A stretch of 64,000 nt of DNA, from contig OY978100.1 in NCBI GenBank assembly GCA_963854735.1, positions 1,426,001 through 1,490,000 of the forward strand, in the 5' to 3' direction. Shown here one piece after another: positions 42,485 to 53,317 of this stretch; position 1 is the stretch's first letter; each line of letters opens with the position of its first letter. The notes beneath the pieces are model-generated. The model was not told where the DNA came from and made no database searches. It saw only the letters and a list, made by a program, of their open reading frames with translations. The position numbers and the translations under genes are program-made. The DNA comes from Marvania coccoides (taxonomy: Eukaryota; Chlorophyta; Trebouxiophyceae; Chlorellales; Chlorellaceae).

Positions 42485-45400
42485 TTATTGAAATTGTTGG
42501 CGAGCAGTGCCTTGCACTTCTTCCTCCCCCGCATGAACGGAGGGGTCACAGTAGTGAGGGGGCGAAGCTGCAGCAGCAGGGCCTTGCACTCTGGGCAGCG
42601 CCACGAGCCTCTCCACGATTTGCACAGCCGAAGGGCGGTTAATGGGCTGCGTGTCGAGGCACTCCAGCATCAGATCTCGCATCTCGGCGGGGCATTCCTC
42701 CGGCACCCGCAGATCGCGCAGCTGGCCCCTCACAGGCTGCTCTCCAGAGCAGATCTCCCACAGGATGATTCCAAAGGAGTAAATGTCCGCCTTGGCTGCA
42801 ACAATAAGCGAAGGAAGAAGCACATAAACAAATTTGTTTTCATTTTTTTCATATGCTCAATATGCACCGAGGAGATTTAAGCTCGTCTTATTTCTCAACA
42901 AAAATAAGATTTAAGAGACCCCAGGGGGAGGACGCCTGTAGTAGGTGCTCAGTTCCTACTCAAAGGTTTCATTGCGCCCATGTCGTGAATGCATTCCCAC
43001 CTGTGCACTTGGCTCCCCACAGCATCTCGGGAGCGCTCCATGCGAGGGTGGCCACTACCCCAGTCACGTAATCATGCGCCATGAATCTGGCCATCCCTAC
43101 GTCAGCGATTTTTGCAGAGCCGTCCCTGCATACCCAAATAAAATTTCAGAGAGGAGCAAATTCAGATCTACGCCTGACAAAAATAACAGATGAATACAAT
43201 GCTTGCGTGCACAATAACGCTGCTTGATAAATCCCAGGTCCGGGTGGTCACGCCCTGCCGCCGCTCGACCCCCCAGGGGCAATCCTTACCTGGCGAGCAG
43301 AATATTTGGGCTTTTCAAATCAAAGTGCACGATGCGGCGGGCGTGCAAGAACGCCAGCCCCTTGGCGATGTCGACAGCGATCTTACGGCCGCGCTTCCAC
43401 CAGGACACCCGCCCCGCTGCGATGTTGCTCATCAAGTCTCCGCCGTCCATGTACTCGGTCACCAGCACAGTGAAGTCAGGGCCCATATACGCGCCCTGCA
43501 CACAGACCAGCAGTTTTATTTCAGACTTTCTTTAAACCACCAACCGAAATCCGCATCGGAAAGGCTGTCTAGTCTACATCTAAGGCTGTCTACAGAGGAG
43601 CGCCGACACTGACCTGGAACTGCACGATGTTGGCGTCGCGACAGGCGCGCAGGATCGCGATTTCGCGCTGCACCTGGAGGCGCTCCGCTGGGTGGGTAAC
43701 GGGCGGGGAGGGGATGAGCTTCACGGCCACAGGCTGCACACCGAGCCGAATCGCTTTGTACACCTTCCCGAAGCCTCCACTTCCCAGCTTCCATTCAGAG
43801 CCGTCGGGGCGGTGCATAACGTCAAGCTCTGCGTGATTGGGGGAAGGGAAGGGGGGACGAAAGGCGGGCTTCAGAGCGCTGTACGGGGAGAATGGCAAAT
43901 GCTTCTAATAACATACTGCTCCGTCTCAAATTTCCTCACCGTTCAGGTTTATTTCCCAGTCTGACAGTGGAACGTCCAAATCTACTTCTCTGGCAGAGGC
44001 AGCGTGCGCCACGTCCCCATTTTCCACCGCCAGCAGCGCTCTCTCACCGCCGCCATGCTGGCCAAACATCGAGGTATGGGCAGCAAAGGGCTCGCCAGAG
44101 GCAACCGTTCCTTCCGGCAGACTGCGCAGCGCCGTGAGCAGGCTGCCCAACGGGGTGAGGCTGGGCTGGGTGGCGGCAGTGAGGAGAGTGGTGGACCGAG
44201 AAGGCGGAAAGCTCGCAGCGAAATCACCCTCCGCTGCAGGATGAGCTGCCACGGGATTTGCCTTCACTTTGATGCCATTTAATTCCAGCCCCCGCACCCC
44301 CCATGGCAGGCCCTCCTCTCCCTCGGCAACAAACGGCAGCTGGGACGGCAGAGAAGTCGATCTAGGGAGCTCTTTAGCTTGCTGCCGGGCCAGCCGCCGC
44401 AGCAGCAGCACCGCCATAACAACCATAGCCAGTATAATGACCCCTCCCACTGCCCCGCCCACTATAGCGCCTGTACTGGCCCCACCGCCGCCTTTGCCGG
44501 TGGCATTAGCTGAAATTGCGCCGGCAAGCGGTGGAGGGACGTAGGGAGGCTCGACTCCAGCCGGGCAGTCTGGGAGGAGCAGGTCTGGAGTGCGGAGGCA
44601 CGCTGGGTCCTGGTCATCGCAGACTGCATGGCAGAAGAATATTTAAATATCTTAAAAAGAAAGGAACACTCGGAAATTGGCCAATGTGCAAAATATATAA
44701 TGGGTTAGTTAATTTTACTGCAATGTGTGGTGTGGGGCACCCAGCATGCGATCATGCGAGAAACCGGCGGTTTGGCCAGGCGTTTTTACGTTTGAATGGA
44801 AGGTTGGGCGGCAGCGGTCCGCAGAGCCGCTCGTTGCCAGGGACGATGAAGAAGAGGTTCAGCTGTGTGAAATTGGCGTAGGAGGCGGGTATGGGTCCGC
44901 TGAGGTTGTTGTACGCCAAGTGCAGCACCTCTAGCTCAGGGAAGGCAGTCAGCATGGAGGGCAGCAGGGGGCCGCTCGCTTGAATATCCGCCAGGTCCCT
45001 GTGGGCCAACACGCGAGTTGCCAGTCAGTAACTGTTGTAGTTGAAAATTTTGGATGAAAAATAAAACGGCGAAAGCGCGCTCAAGCGATTTTTAGTTTAG
45101 CGGCCCGGCCTTTTTTGTTGTGAAGAAGCAAATTTTGTTAGTTGTGCCATTACTTACAATACCCGCAAGTGGGGCCACGCGTTGGGCAGGCCCCACTCCT
45201 GCGGGATGCTCCCTCCCAGTGGATTCCTTGAGAGGGTGAGGTAGCGCAACGATTTGAGCGCCTTCGGACCACCATAGCCTGGGGGAAGGCCCCCAGTGAA
45301 CTGATTGCTGCCGAGGTACCTTTAAAAAAAAGCACGGTTTTTAATTTAACACGCGGGCGTCAAGTTTTGCCAAGTTTTGGGTTCACGCTGTTCAACGACA

Positions 45401-46589
45401 AATTATCAGGGGCACATTGCACTGCTGCCAGCTGCTGCAACTCACAGCTCTTTCAGGTACGTTCCAGCGTCTGGAAGCTGCCACATGTGGGGGAGGGGGC
45501 CCGCCAGCGAGTTGTTTGTGAGGTCCAGGGTCTCGAGGCGAGCAAAAGCGGCTGCAGTGCCCCAATCCTTTCGATCGATGCAATAGTGAGGGGAGAAGAG
45601 AGCCGTGTTAGCCCAAATAAACGCGAGAAATGCAGTTATTATTCAATTCGCGAAGTTTAAGCTGATTACCACTGGGAGACTGCCGTTCAAATTGTTGTTG
45701 GCCGCCCGCCTGCAAGCAACAAAAATAACCATAAATAGAAAGACAGCGCATGCTCAACGTGGTGATTTGATGGCACCTATGAAATGTATTTTTCAAAGAA
45801 TGACTTACAGCACGCTCATTCGGCTCATGGACACGGCGTCTCTTCCCCACGTTGCCGGCAAACTGCCGGCGAGCTCACAGCCCGTGACCCGCAGCTGCAT
45901 CAACGCCCGCAGAGACCCGGTCTGTGAGTCCGGCAGCACGCCCCCCAGGGGGTTCCCGCTGAGAAACAGGCTTTGCAGCGTGGGCCATGCGTCTGTCTGG
46001 AACCATTGAGTCGGCAGCGGGCCACGAAAGGCTTGGCCCTCGAGGTTGAGGGACTCCAGGTGGGAGAGGCGAAAGACGTCTACGAAAATGCGCCCTTGGG
46101 CTCGCACCTGGCAGGCCGAGCTGCACGGCAGCGATCTGAAGGGGACGGGACACGGCGGCGCGGAGGTTTATTGATTGAAAACGAGGGGAAATGGTGGCTT
46201 GGAAGCTGTGGAAAGTAAGTAACTCACAAGGTCAGAATTTCTGCTTCGCGTTCCGAGCAGATGATGCCTGTCCATGCGCAGACAGGCGAGTCAACGGTCC
46301 AACCGGAAATGCGGTTAGCTGCAGCGAATTCATTCCAGTTTTCTATGGAGTTCTTGAACTGGAGGAGGGTATGTACTGCGGGATAAATGGAAATTGGGTG
46401 GGGGGGGGGGGAAATGCGTTCTGTCACTTTTTATGTGAGTATGTGACCTGCTGCAGTACCGCCAGTCGCACCGTCTCTCTGCCTTTCAAAGGTGCCCTGC
46501 CCTACTTGTGCTTGGCCGCTATGATGTCTCGATCCCAAAATGAAAGCAAATAACAGTGCTATTTGAGAAAGCCGCCTGCAAAGCCGCAT
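42485..46589 (-). CDS. LRR receptor-like kinase 1 with TKL-style kinase domain
   Basis: Twelve exons: 46448..46589, 46228..46375, 45809..46135, 45670..45709, 45446..45567, 45158..45319, 44790..44998, 43940..44623, 43614..43828, 43290..43495, 43001..43125 and 42485..42795; 896 aa. Signal peptide (LSQIALLFAFILGS), an LRRNT-type cap (LLQFKNSIENWNEF...CAWTGIIC), about seven LRRs, a Cys cap, and a transmembrane helix (GAIVGGAVGGVIILAMVVMAVLLLRRL). A juxtamembrane region follows, then a kinase: GSGGFGKVYKA loop, VAVK lysine, catalytic loop HFDLKSPN in place of HRD, ADVG in place of DFG, and WSAPEMLW. The Asp of the loop and Lys/Glu positions are kept, so activity is plausible. LRR exons mostly join in phase 2. 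The kinase is of the algal TKL kind, not plant RLK/Pelle. Confidence 0.88.
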
Positions 46590-46977
46590 TTTTTTTAGGG
46601 TGGGATTTTTTTTGTTTTGAGAGGGGACTTCCAAGGTGAAATGGACGACAGCCGGGCTCAAGCCCCAGCATTGAGCAAAATGGACAGGGAATTTAAATCT
46701 TGCCGATTCATTTCGCTCGCTGATGAGCGCTAGCAACAAAACGAAGTAGCCATTTTACGTGTGGCCAAATGGAGTGCAGCATGGGAGGTAAATATGCCGG
46801 GTTTGAAAAATAATTTCAGCCATTGTTTTATTAATATCAAGGACATTAAACCGTTCGAAAATGCTTTGGAAGGAAAAAATGTGCTGAGGTCGCCTCCTGA
46901 ATTTTCATGCTTTTCTGTCAATTCCCGACAATCTAACGTGTCTATAAAATTGATGCAAAATTGATATTGAGTTGAAA
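46590..46977. promoter_or_regulatory. divergent region between LRR kinase 1 and 8-Cys gene
   Basis: 388 nt between the start codons of LRR kinase 1 and the secreted 8-Cys protein. Shared control is possible but inferred from layout only. Confidence 0.4.
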
Positions 46978-47792
46978 ATGTCGAGGAGCCCGCACAAGAC
47001 TCTCCTACCCATTATCTGGCTGATTCTTGCTCAAGAAGGGCAGCCAATCAGCCAGCCAGCCGGCGCACCTCCACCATTTCAGGATGAGACTGCACAAAGA
47101 TGTGTGGAAGAAATGACTGCCGCAGGTGAGTTGCCGAATTTTCCATGCCAAAGGAATGTGGCACTGACTGTCACCAGTCATTCATTTCTCAGGCGAAGCC
47201 TGCTCTATTGAATGGGACACTATCAGCCTGGTAAGTAGAATATTTTGGAGTGGTATTTATTTGAATTTTCTGAGGAGATTTGGCCTTCAACGCCGACACC
47301 TCCATTCCCTTCGTCGTCAATTTATATTTCCCAGATCTACCCTCGTGGCAGCGATTATTATCCCACGGAAGACGAGATAATAAGGTCTATCACCCGAATG
47401 CGCAGCTCGTCAATGCCGTCTCCCTCGTAAGTTTGAAATTCTTTGCTCTCGCGTCCGTGCGCTTTGCTCCAGCCAAATGCCTTTCTTTTATCTGTTAAAT
47501 CGCAGGTGCTGCACCGCGCTTGCGCCTGCCATTAAAGATGCTTGCCCCTGCAACACGTGAGCACCATCAACGCTCTTTAATTGTTACTTGTCGGAAATAT
47601 TTACCGACACTACTTTTGAATGCTCCCTTGCTACCTTCATTCTGCAACAGACTCTACCAGCAGCTGTTCCCGTCTGTTGGCTTCAGCGCTATCTACGTGG
47701 AAGGAGTCACCGCCATTGTCGCCCTTGCCTGCCGACTGAATGTTCAGGCGTGCCCTCAAGATGTCGCATCTTCAGCCGGACCTGGGAAATAA
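46978..47792 (+). CDS. secreted eight-cysteine, lipid-transfer-like protein
   Basis: Five small exons, 46978..47125, 47193..47230, 47335..47426, 47506..47556 and 47651..47792; 156 aa, sum in frame with a TAA stop. A signal peptide (TLLPIIWLILAQEG) is followed by the cysteine order C, C, CC, CPC, C, C: RCVEEM, GEACSI, SCCTALAPAIKDACPCN, LACRLN, QACPQ. That order and the CC-x10-CxC spacing match the eight-cysteine motif of plant lipid transfer proteins, 2S albumins and related inhibitors. The weakest junction is the start of exon 3; an acceptor near 47279 would insert about 18 residues without changing the frame or the cysteines. Ligand unknown. It lies between two LRR kinases. Confidence 0.7.
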
Positions 47793-48337
47793 CTCTGCTG
47801 CGTGAAATTAATAGGGGGTTATCGCATTTTCTTGTGACAATTTTCTTTTTTAATCCCTAATGTTTTGTTTATAAAACAAATTTGTGAATTTGCTTGCATC
47901 AATTTCCCCCCTTCTGTTTAGTTTAACAGAAGCAAATTGTAAGTATAAGCGTAACAACGTACATAAAAAGGGTTGAGAGCTTCAAACATTGCCAAAATTG
48001 CCAACATCGCCTCCATGCAATTGTTATGGTTTATATACACTAGGAAACAGTTGCGGCCTATTTTTGTTGAGTTTTTCTGTCCTCAAATTTTCGAGCATAT
48101 TTATATTTTTTGGTTAAGTGCTGGCCAGCCCCTGGGAAATACAGCCTTGTGAATTTCTGCCAGCAGGGCCCCAAGCTGCCTTCACAAACTAAATTAAATT
48201 TAAAAACAAATGGCATTACTCTTTGAATTCAAGGAACACACTTTTTCTAATTTTATATCACGCCAATAACAACAACGCATAATTGATGACTTGGCGCAAT
48301 TCTTCGCGTGGTCGATAACATACTCCACACACTACAT
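47793..48337. other. AT-rich spacer
   Basis: 545 nt between the 8-Cys gene and the end of the relic C-terminus of LRR kinase 2. No gene seen. Confidence 0.55.
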
Positions 48338-48577
48338 TCATGCCTCCCCTTTGCCAATACCACCCTGCTGCACCTGAAGCACTTCAGCTGCTGCCACAGC
48401 AGTGCTAGCGCTGCTGCTGCCGGGAGGGTGCGGCGCCGTCAATCCAGCAGCTGCATGGATGCCGCCAGAAGCGGTTGGGCTCCTGGAGAGCGTGGGCGGT
48501 GGGTCTTTGGCGGATGCCTGCAGCCTTACCACTATCTGCACCGCCGTCGGCCTTCTTCCTGGCCGCGTATCCAGGCA
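48338..48577 (-). pseudogene. untranslated C-terminal remnant of LRR kinase 2
   Basis: Directly after the premature TAG (48578-48580) the same frame stays open for 80 codons. It still encodes the end of the kinase fold (CLDTRPGRRPTAVQIVVRLQ, matching CLDTQPINRPSAVQIVERL of LRR kinase 1), then a Ser/Ala-rich tail to TGA 48338. The intact similarity shows the stop is recent or bypassed. Confidence 0.7.
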
Positions 48578-51500
48578 CTATAAAATCAAATCCCGCACCT
48601 CCGCTGGGCATTCTTCAGGCACCCGCAGATCGCGCAGCTGGCCCCTTACCGGGGCCTCCCCAGAGCATATTTCCCACAGCAGGATTCCGAAGCTGTAGAT
48701 GTCTGCCTTGGCAGTGTTTTGCGAGCCCCACAGCATCTCAGGAGCGCTCCAGGCGAGGGTGGCCACAACCCCAGTCACGTAATCCTGCGAACGCACGAAG
48801 CGCGCCATCCCCACGTCCGAAATTTTGGCGGTGCCGTCCCTGCATTAGGAACAAACGTGTAAATTTTCAGCTTCAGCTAGCCTAGCTGCCAGCTCAGCGA
48901 GCTTTGAACAATTGACGTATTTTTGTGCTCGTGTGCATTACCTGGCGAGCAGAATATTTGGAGTCTTTAAATCAAAGTGCACGATTTTTCTGGCGTGCAA
49001 GAACGCCAGCCCCTTGGCAACATCGATGGCGATCTTTCGTCCCCGCTTCCACCAGGACACCCTCCCAGCTGCGATATTGCTCATCAGGTTCCCTCCTTCC
49101 ATGTACTCGGTCACCAGCTCCATGAATTCGGGACCTATATAGGCCCCTTGGAACTGCACGAGGTTGGCATCTCTGCAGGCGCGCAGGATGGCGACCTCTT
49201 TCTCAAAATCTTCCGTCGTTACGCCGTGCTCGCCACCCACTTCCTGCGACCATAAAGTTGTACATGTTAAATCTTGAAACAAATCATATTTGTTCTTTAA
49301 TGGTTTAACGTATACAACCGTATAAAAAACTAGTATGCTTACAATCTTTTTTACGCTAACAGGCTGTACACGGTTGCGCAGCCCCTTGTACACTTTTCCC
49401 GTCGCTCCGGCGCCCAGCAGCCAGTCTGATCCATCTGGGCGCTGCATGATCTCGATTTCTGCACCCAAAGAAGATGAATGCGGCGTTTCTGTGAACGGAA
49501 ATGCAAGGCCGCAGCAAAAAGAAAAAATTAAAAACAAACCCGTACCCCCAGAATCAATTTCCCAGTCAGATATAGGCAGCTCTGCGCCAATCTCGGGGCT
49601 CCACTCTGACGGGGTCAGCCACCCGCCGCTGGACTGCCTGCTCAGCGGAGACGGCGAGCTTCCTGCGCCAGCGGTGCGCCGGGACTCCAAGCTGCTCCCA
49701 ATCCCGCCTTCTGTAGTGCGCTGCGACTCCAAGCTGCTTCTCAAACCGCCGCCCGCAGTGTGCGGCGACTCCAAGCTGCTCCTTGCAGACTGGCCCCCGC
49801 CCTCTATGCGCCGCAAGGACGAGTCAACGCTGGAGACCCCTGGAGACTGCACCTGCATTTCAATGTCGCCTTCCCTGGCAAATCTGGACCGCGAGCGAGG
49901 TGCAGATGGCGTGGAGGCGCCTGGAGGAGACGAGGAGCTCCTTCTTCGTGCCATCTCCGTCAGTATTGACATTAGGCGGCTGCAGGACTCGGATTCGCCG
50001 ATGCTGGCCGTGCTCTTCGACCGTGCACTGGGAGACGGTGCAGCGGTGATTTCGGCGCTGGCTATTCCCTGAACCAGCGCTGCCGCGTTGACGTTATCGA
50101 ACGAAGCGGAGGAGGCAAAGGGCGATGTCAATGCCGCCTGGGCCTCCAAAGAGTCAAAAGGATGGGCCTGATGCATTGCAACGACTTCTATTTTGTAAGA
50201 AATCAACGCGAAGCTACTCGGAGACTGTAAGTATAAATCGAAACTTCATCTCTCACCGCGTCTGCAACCTTTGGCTCTTCCTTTTTCCTGCTCTGCCGCC
50301 ATGTAACGATGATGCCGCCGGCGACAATGGCCAGAGATGCCACCACCGCGACTGGGACCGCCACCGCAACAACAGGGAACTCGTTTTTGTCTGCTGAGGG
50401 GGGCGCTTGGCTGTCTCCGGCTTCAGCGGCCGCAGCACCAGGGCAGGCGGGCAAGTACGGCGGTTCCCTGTAAAAAAAATGCGAAATAAGTTTAAACCAT
50501 TTTTTGCAAACCCAGCCCATATTTCAGTAACATATGAAGCGCCATGGGCTCACACAAGGCAGGAGGCGTCGGCAATGTCGCACAGGCGAAAGGGGACCCC
50601 GTCTGCTTGGTACGCGCACAGCTCTGGGTTGCCTGGGCGGATGATCAGATGCTGCAGCGTGGTGAATTGGGCCCAGACATCGACACCGCCGCTGATGTTG
50701 TTGCCAGAGATGTCACTGCGCGCACGGGCGGGGGAAAATCATATGGATGATTTTTTAATAGTAAATTAATGAAGATAGTTATCTTTTGCCCTATCTCACA
50801 TGGATTCGATGACGGGAAACGCCCCGGGCCCAGCCCACGACGCTGGCAACTCTCCGTAGAGCGAGGCGTTGGCTACTCTCCTGCGCAGGGTTGATTTATA
50901 CAGCAAGCACGCGTTGCCAGGCTCAATCTGTCGAGTTCCCGTTTTTGCACCCAAATAATACGGATGTTAAGAATCATTACGAAACTCACAAGCTTTGGAG
51001 GGAGGGCAGATTCCCTGCCCACTGCGTTGGTAGCGTGCCACCTAGTGGGTTGTCGCTCACATCAAAACGGGAGAGGGAAGGAAACGCGGTGGGGAGGTCT
51101 CTTCCAGTGGGCAGACCGCCGGTCAACTGATTGCCTTGAAGGTACCTGCAGCAGCACGGTATTGATCAACATTAACCTGATATCATCGATGCTGGGCCGA
51201 CAACATGGTACAAAATTATTTTCAAACGGTGCGTCAATGAACTAACATCTCCTCCACGACCAATCGGGCTCGCGAGCTATTCCAATCGAGGGGAATTGGG
51301 CCGGTGAAGCGGTTGCCTTGCAGAGCAATGATCTGAAGGCTGGGGGTGTTTTCCAGCAACGCCGGAGGGAGCCAGCCGTCAAGCTGGTTGTCAAAAGCAC
51401 GCAGGATTTTCAGAGCGGGGAGAATCAGGTCTCCTGGAAACACTCCCTGGAGTTTATTTGCATCCAGCCTCAGCAGCTGGAGCTCAGGGAAGCACGAGCC

Positions 51501-52123
51501 GTGCCACTCGATGGTACCTGAAATATTATTATCATAAAGAAAAAGGGTCTGCAGCACCGGGAACTGGCCAGGGCCGCACCATTCTGGCGGGAGGGCGCCA
51601 TAAAACGCGTTTGAGCGCAGGTCAAGGGCGTTCAGCTCATCAAGAGCTCCAAGCGCAGCAGGAAGCCCGCCGACTGCTCTGACGCTGCAGCCCTCGCACG
51701 CCAGAGACCTGCGCCAGGGGGAAATGTTAAATTTATTAGCCGCAAAGTTCTTACGTGTGTTCCATCGCTTCTCTATATAAATAAAAAAGAAAAGCTGTGT
51801 GTTGATACTCACACGCTGCTCACTCGGCCCCTGTCAATGCAGCTCACCCCAGTCCACGCACACGTCGGGATAGAGGTGTCCCACCCCAGAAACCTGTTTT
51901 CAGTCGCGAATTGCTGCCAGTTGCTGATCGAGTCCCGCAGAGATAAAAGCACCTCGGCTGCAAAGAAATGGGGGGAGACGAGTGGTGAGGAAGCCCAACC
52001 GCGTTTAAAATGAGCAGAAAGCTTACTGTCGGCGCGATTTTCACAAAACGAGGAGATAAAATGAGTAGAGAGCAGGAGGACGCATGATTCCAAAGCGAAA
52101 TAATTCGCCCTGCAGCTGGCCAT
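48578..52123 (-). CDS. LRR receptor-like kinase 2, truncated by in-frame TAG
   Basis: Eleven exons: 52027..52123, 51813..51957, 51247..51708, 50990..51145, 50800..50880, 50554..50715, 50257..50467, 49546..50224, 49343..49458, 48942..49243 and 48578..48839; 890 aa. Signal peptide (ESCVLLLSTHFISSF), LRRNT cap (LLSLRDSISNWQQF...CAWTGVSC), LRRs, membrane helix (VVAVAVPVAVVASLAIVAGGII), long Ser-rich juxtamembrane part, then a kinase like that of LRR kinase 1: GAGATGKVYKG, SVKK, HFDLKTPN, SDVG, WSAPEMLW. A TAG at 48578 removes the last helices of the C-lobe, including the conserved Arg of the RP motif, so the product may be inactive or unstable. Intron 50225..50256 is only 32 nt. It and kinase 1 are diverged tandem paralogs. 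Confidence 0.82.
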
Positions 52124-53317
52124 ATTTCCAAGGCTTTTTCAAGGCATCCCGGTGTCTGCCTGTAAAGAGCGCAGCAGATATTTTCGAAACATCTATTGTA
52201 AATATTCAAGTAAGTTTGGGGCCAAAATGGTCCAAACTCCGAAAGGGGTGTGGCATGGGAGGTAATTTTAAAATTGGAAAATTGATGCGCATTCTTTCCT
52301 TTGCGCTCGTGTGATTTGGAGTCATGTTAATACTAACACTGGCGTCCAAATTTCAATTGGATTATAAAATATAATAAAAAGGAGCTTCTCCTCGGCAATC
52401 GGCGGGGCAGTGTCCCTTGAGGCATTGACCAGGGCCTGTCTGAAAATAGCGTCAGACTGCACGCTCGATTATTTTGTACATACATACATACATTACAGGT
52501 TTAAAGTCCGCACAAAGAAGCAGCTAAGGCAACATAGCAGACTGGCACCGAAGTGCAAGCAGAAATAATAATAATAAATTGATGAATGAAAATGAGAATA
52601 AAGAAAGACCAAAGAAAAACCAACCGCTAAAAGAAAAAGAGAAAAGAATAACAAAGGAAAAGAAAAGAAAAGCTTATATCCAACCACGCAGCTTCTCGTA
52701 CTCGCCATGTACATGAATGCCAACCTGTTCACGTCTCATTTCTATGAGGTTAAACTGCAACTGCAATGCCGTCCGGGGGGCTCTGCACCAATTCTCAAAT
52801 ACTAGCGTTTTTAAGTTTACAAAGCTATTTGGGTTTCAACAATGTATATCTTTAAGATTGATTGGCATTGACTTCATAATTTCAGTCTGCAGTGACCGTG
52901 GTACCCTGCCTTTGAGTTTTCGCCAAAAAGAGAGTAGGGTACAACGGTAAGCAACGAGTTTGGTGGTAACTTATGTTCAGCTTATCTATTCATGGGCAGA
53001 GCAACTGATATAGAACGGGAGTAAAAGAGAGAAAAATTTAAGGACAGTTTTGCCTCCGCTGGAGCATTCGGTGGCATAAAATTTAGGAGGAGGAAGAAAC
53101 AAACAGCAGGAATACAATTAAAAATCGAACTTAATAATTACGAGAAAAGAAGTTGATAAGCACATTTAAACGGGAGGCATAAAAACGGTTGAAGAAAGGA
53201 TTGCAAAGAACCAGAGGCATACTAATATTGGGTTTGCTTACGCACACACAACGACATAATCTGAGAGGGAAAAGAGGGAGAGAGAAAACACCGAGTTTTA
53301 GCAGGCAGACAAGCAGC
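52124..53317. other. long intergenic region
   Basis: 1.2 kb, AT-rich, with a short (acat)n repeat near 52480-52493 and purine-rich runs (aaaagaaaagaaaa) near 52650. Frames here are short, AT-rich and unlike coding DNA of this genome. No RNA gene recognised. Confidence 0.55.

Noticed and set aside
48578..48580. TAG reassigned to an amino acid in this organism
   Set aside because: Several other genes here (for example SART1 and the RING protein) end in TAG exactly at the family end, so the code looks standard.
52124..53317. Possible transposon remnant in the 1.2-kb spacer
   Set aside because: No terminal repeats, target duplication or transposase/RT-like translation could be found by eye.
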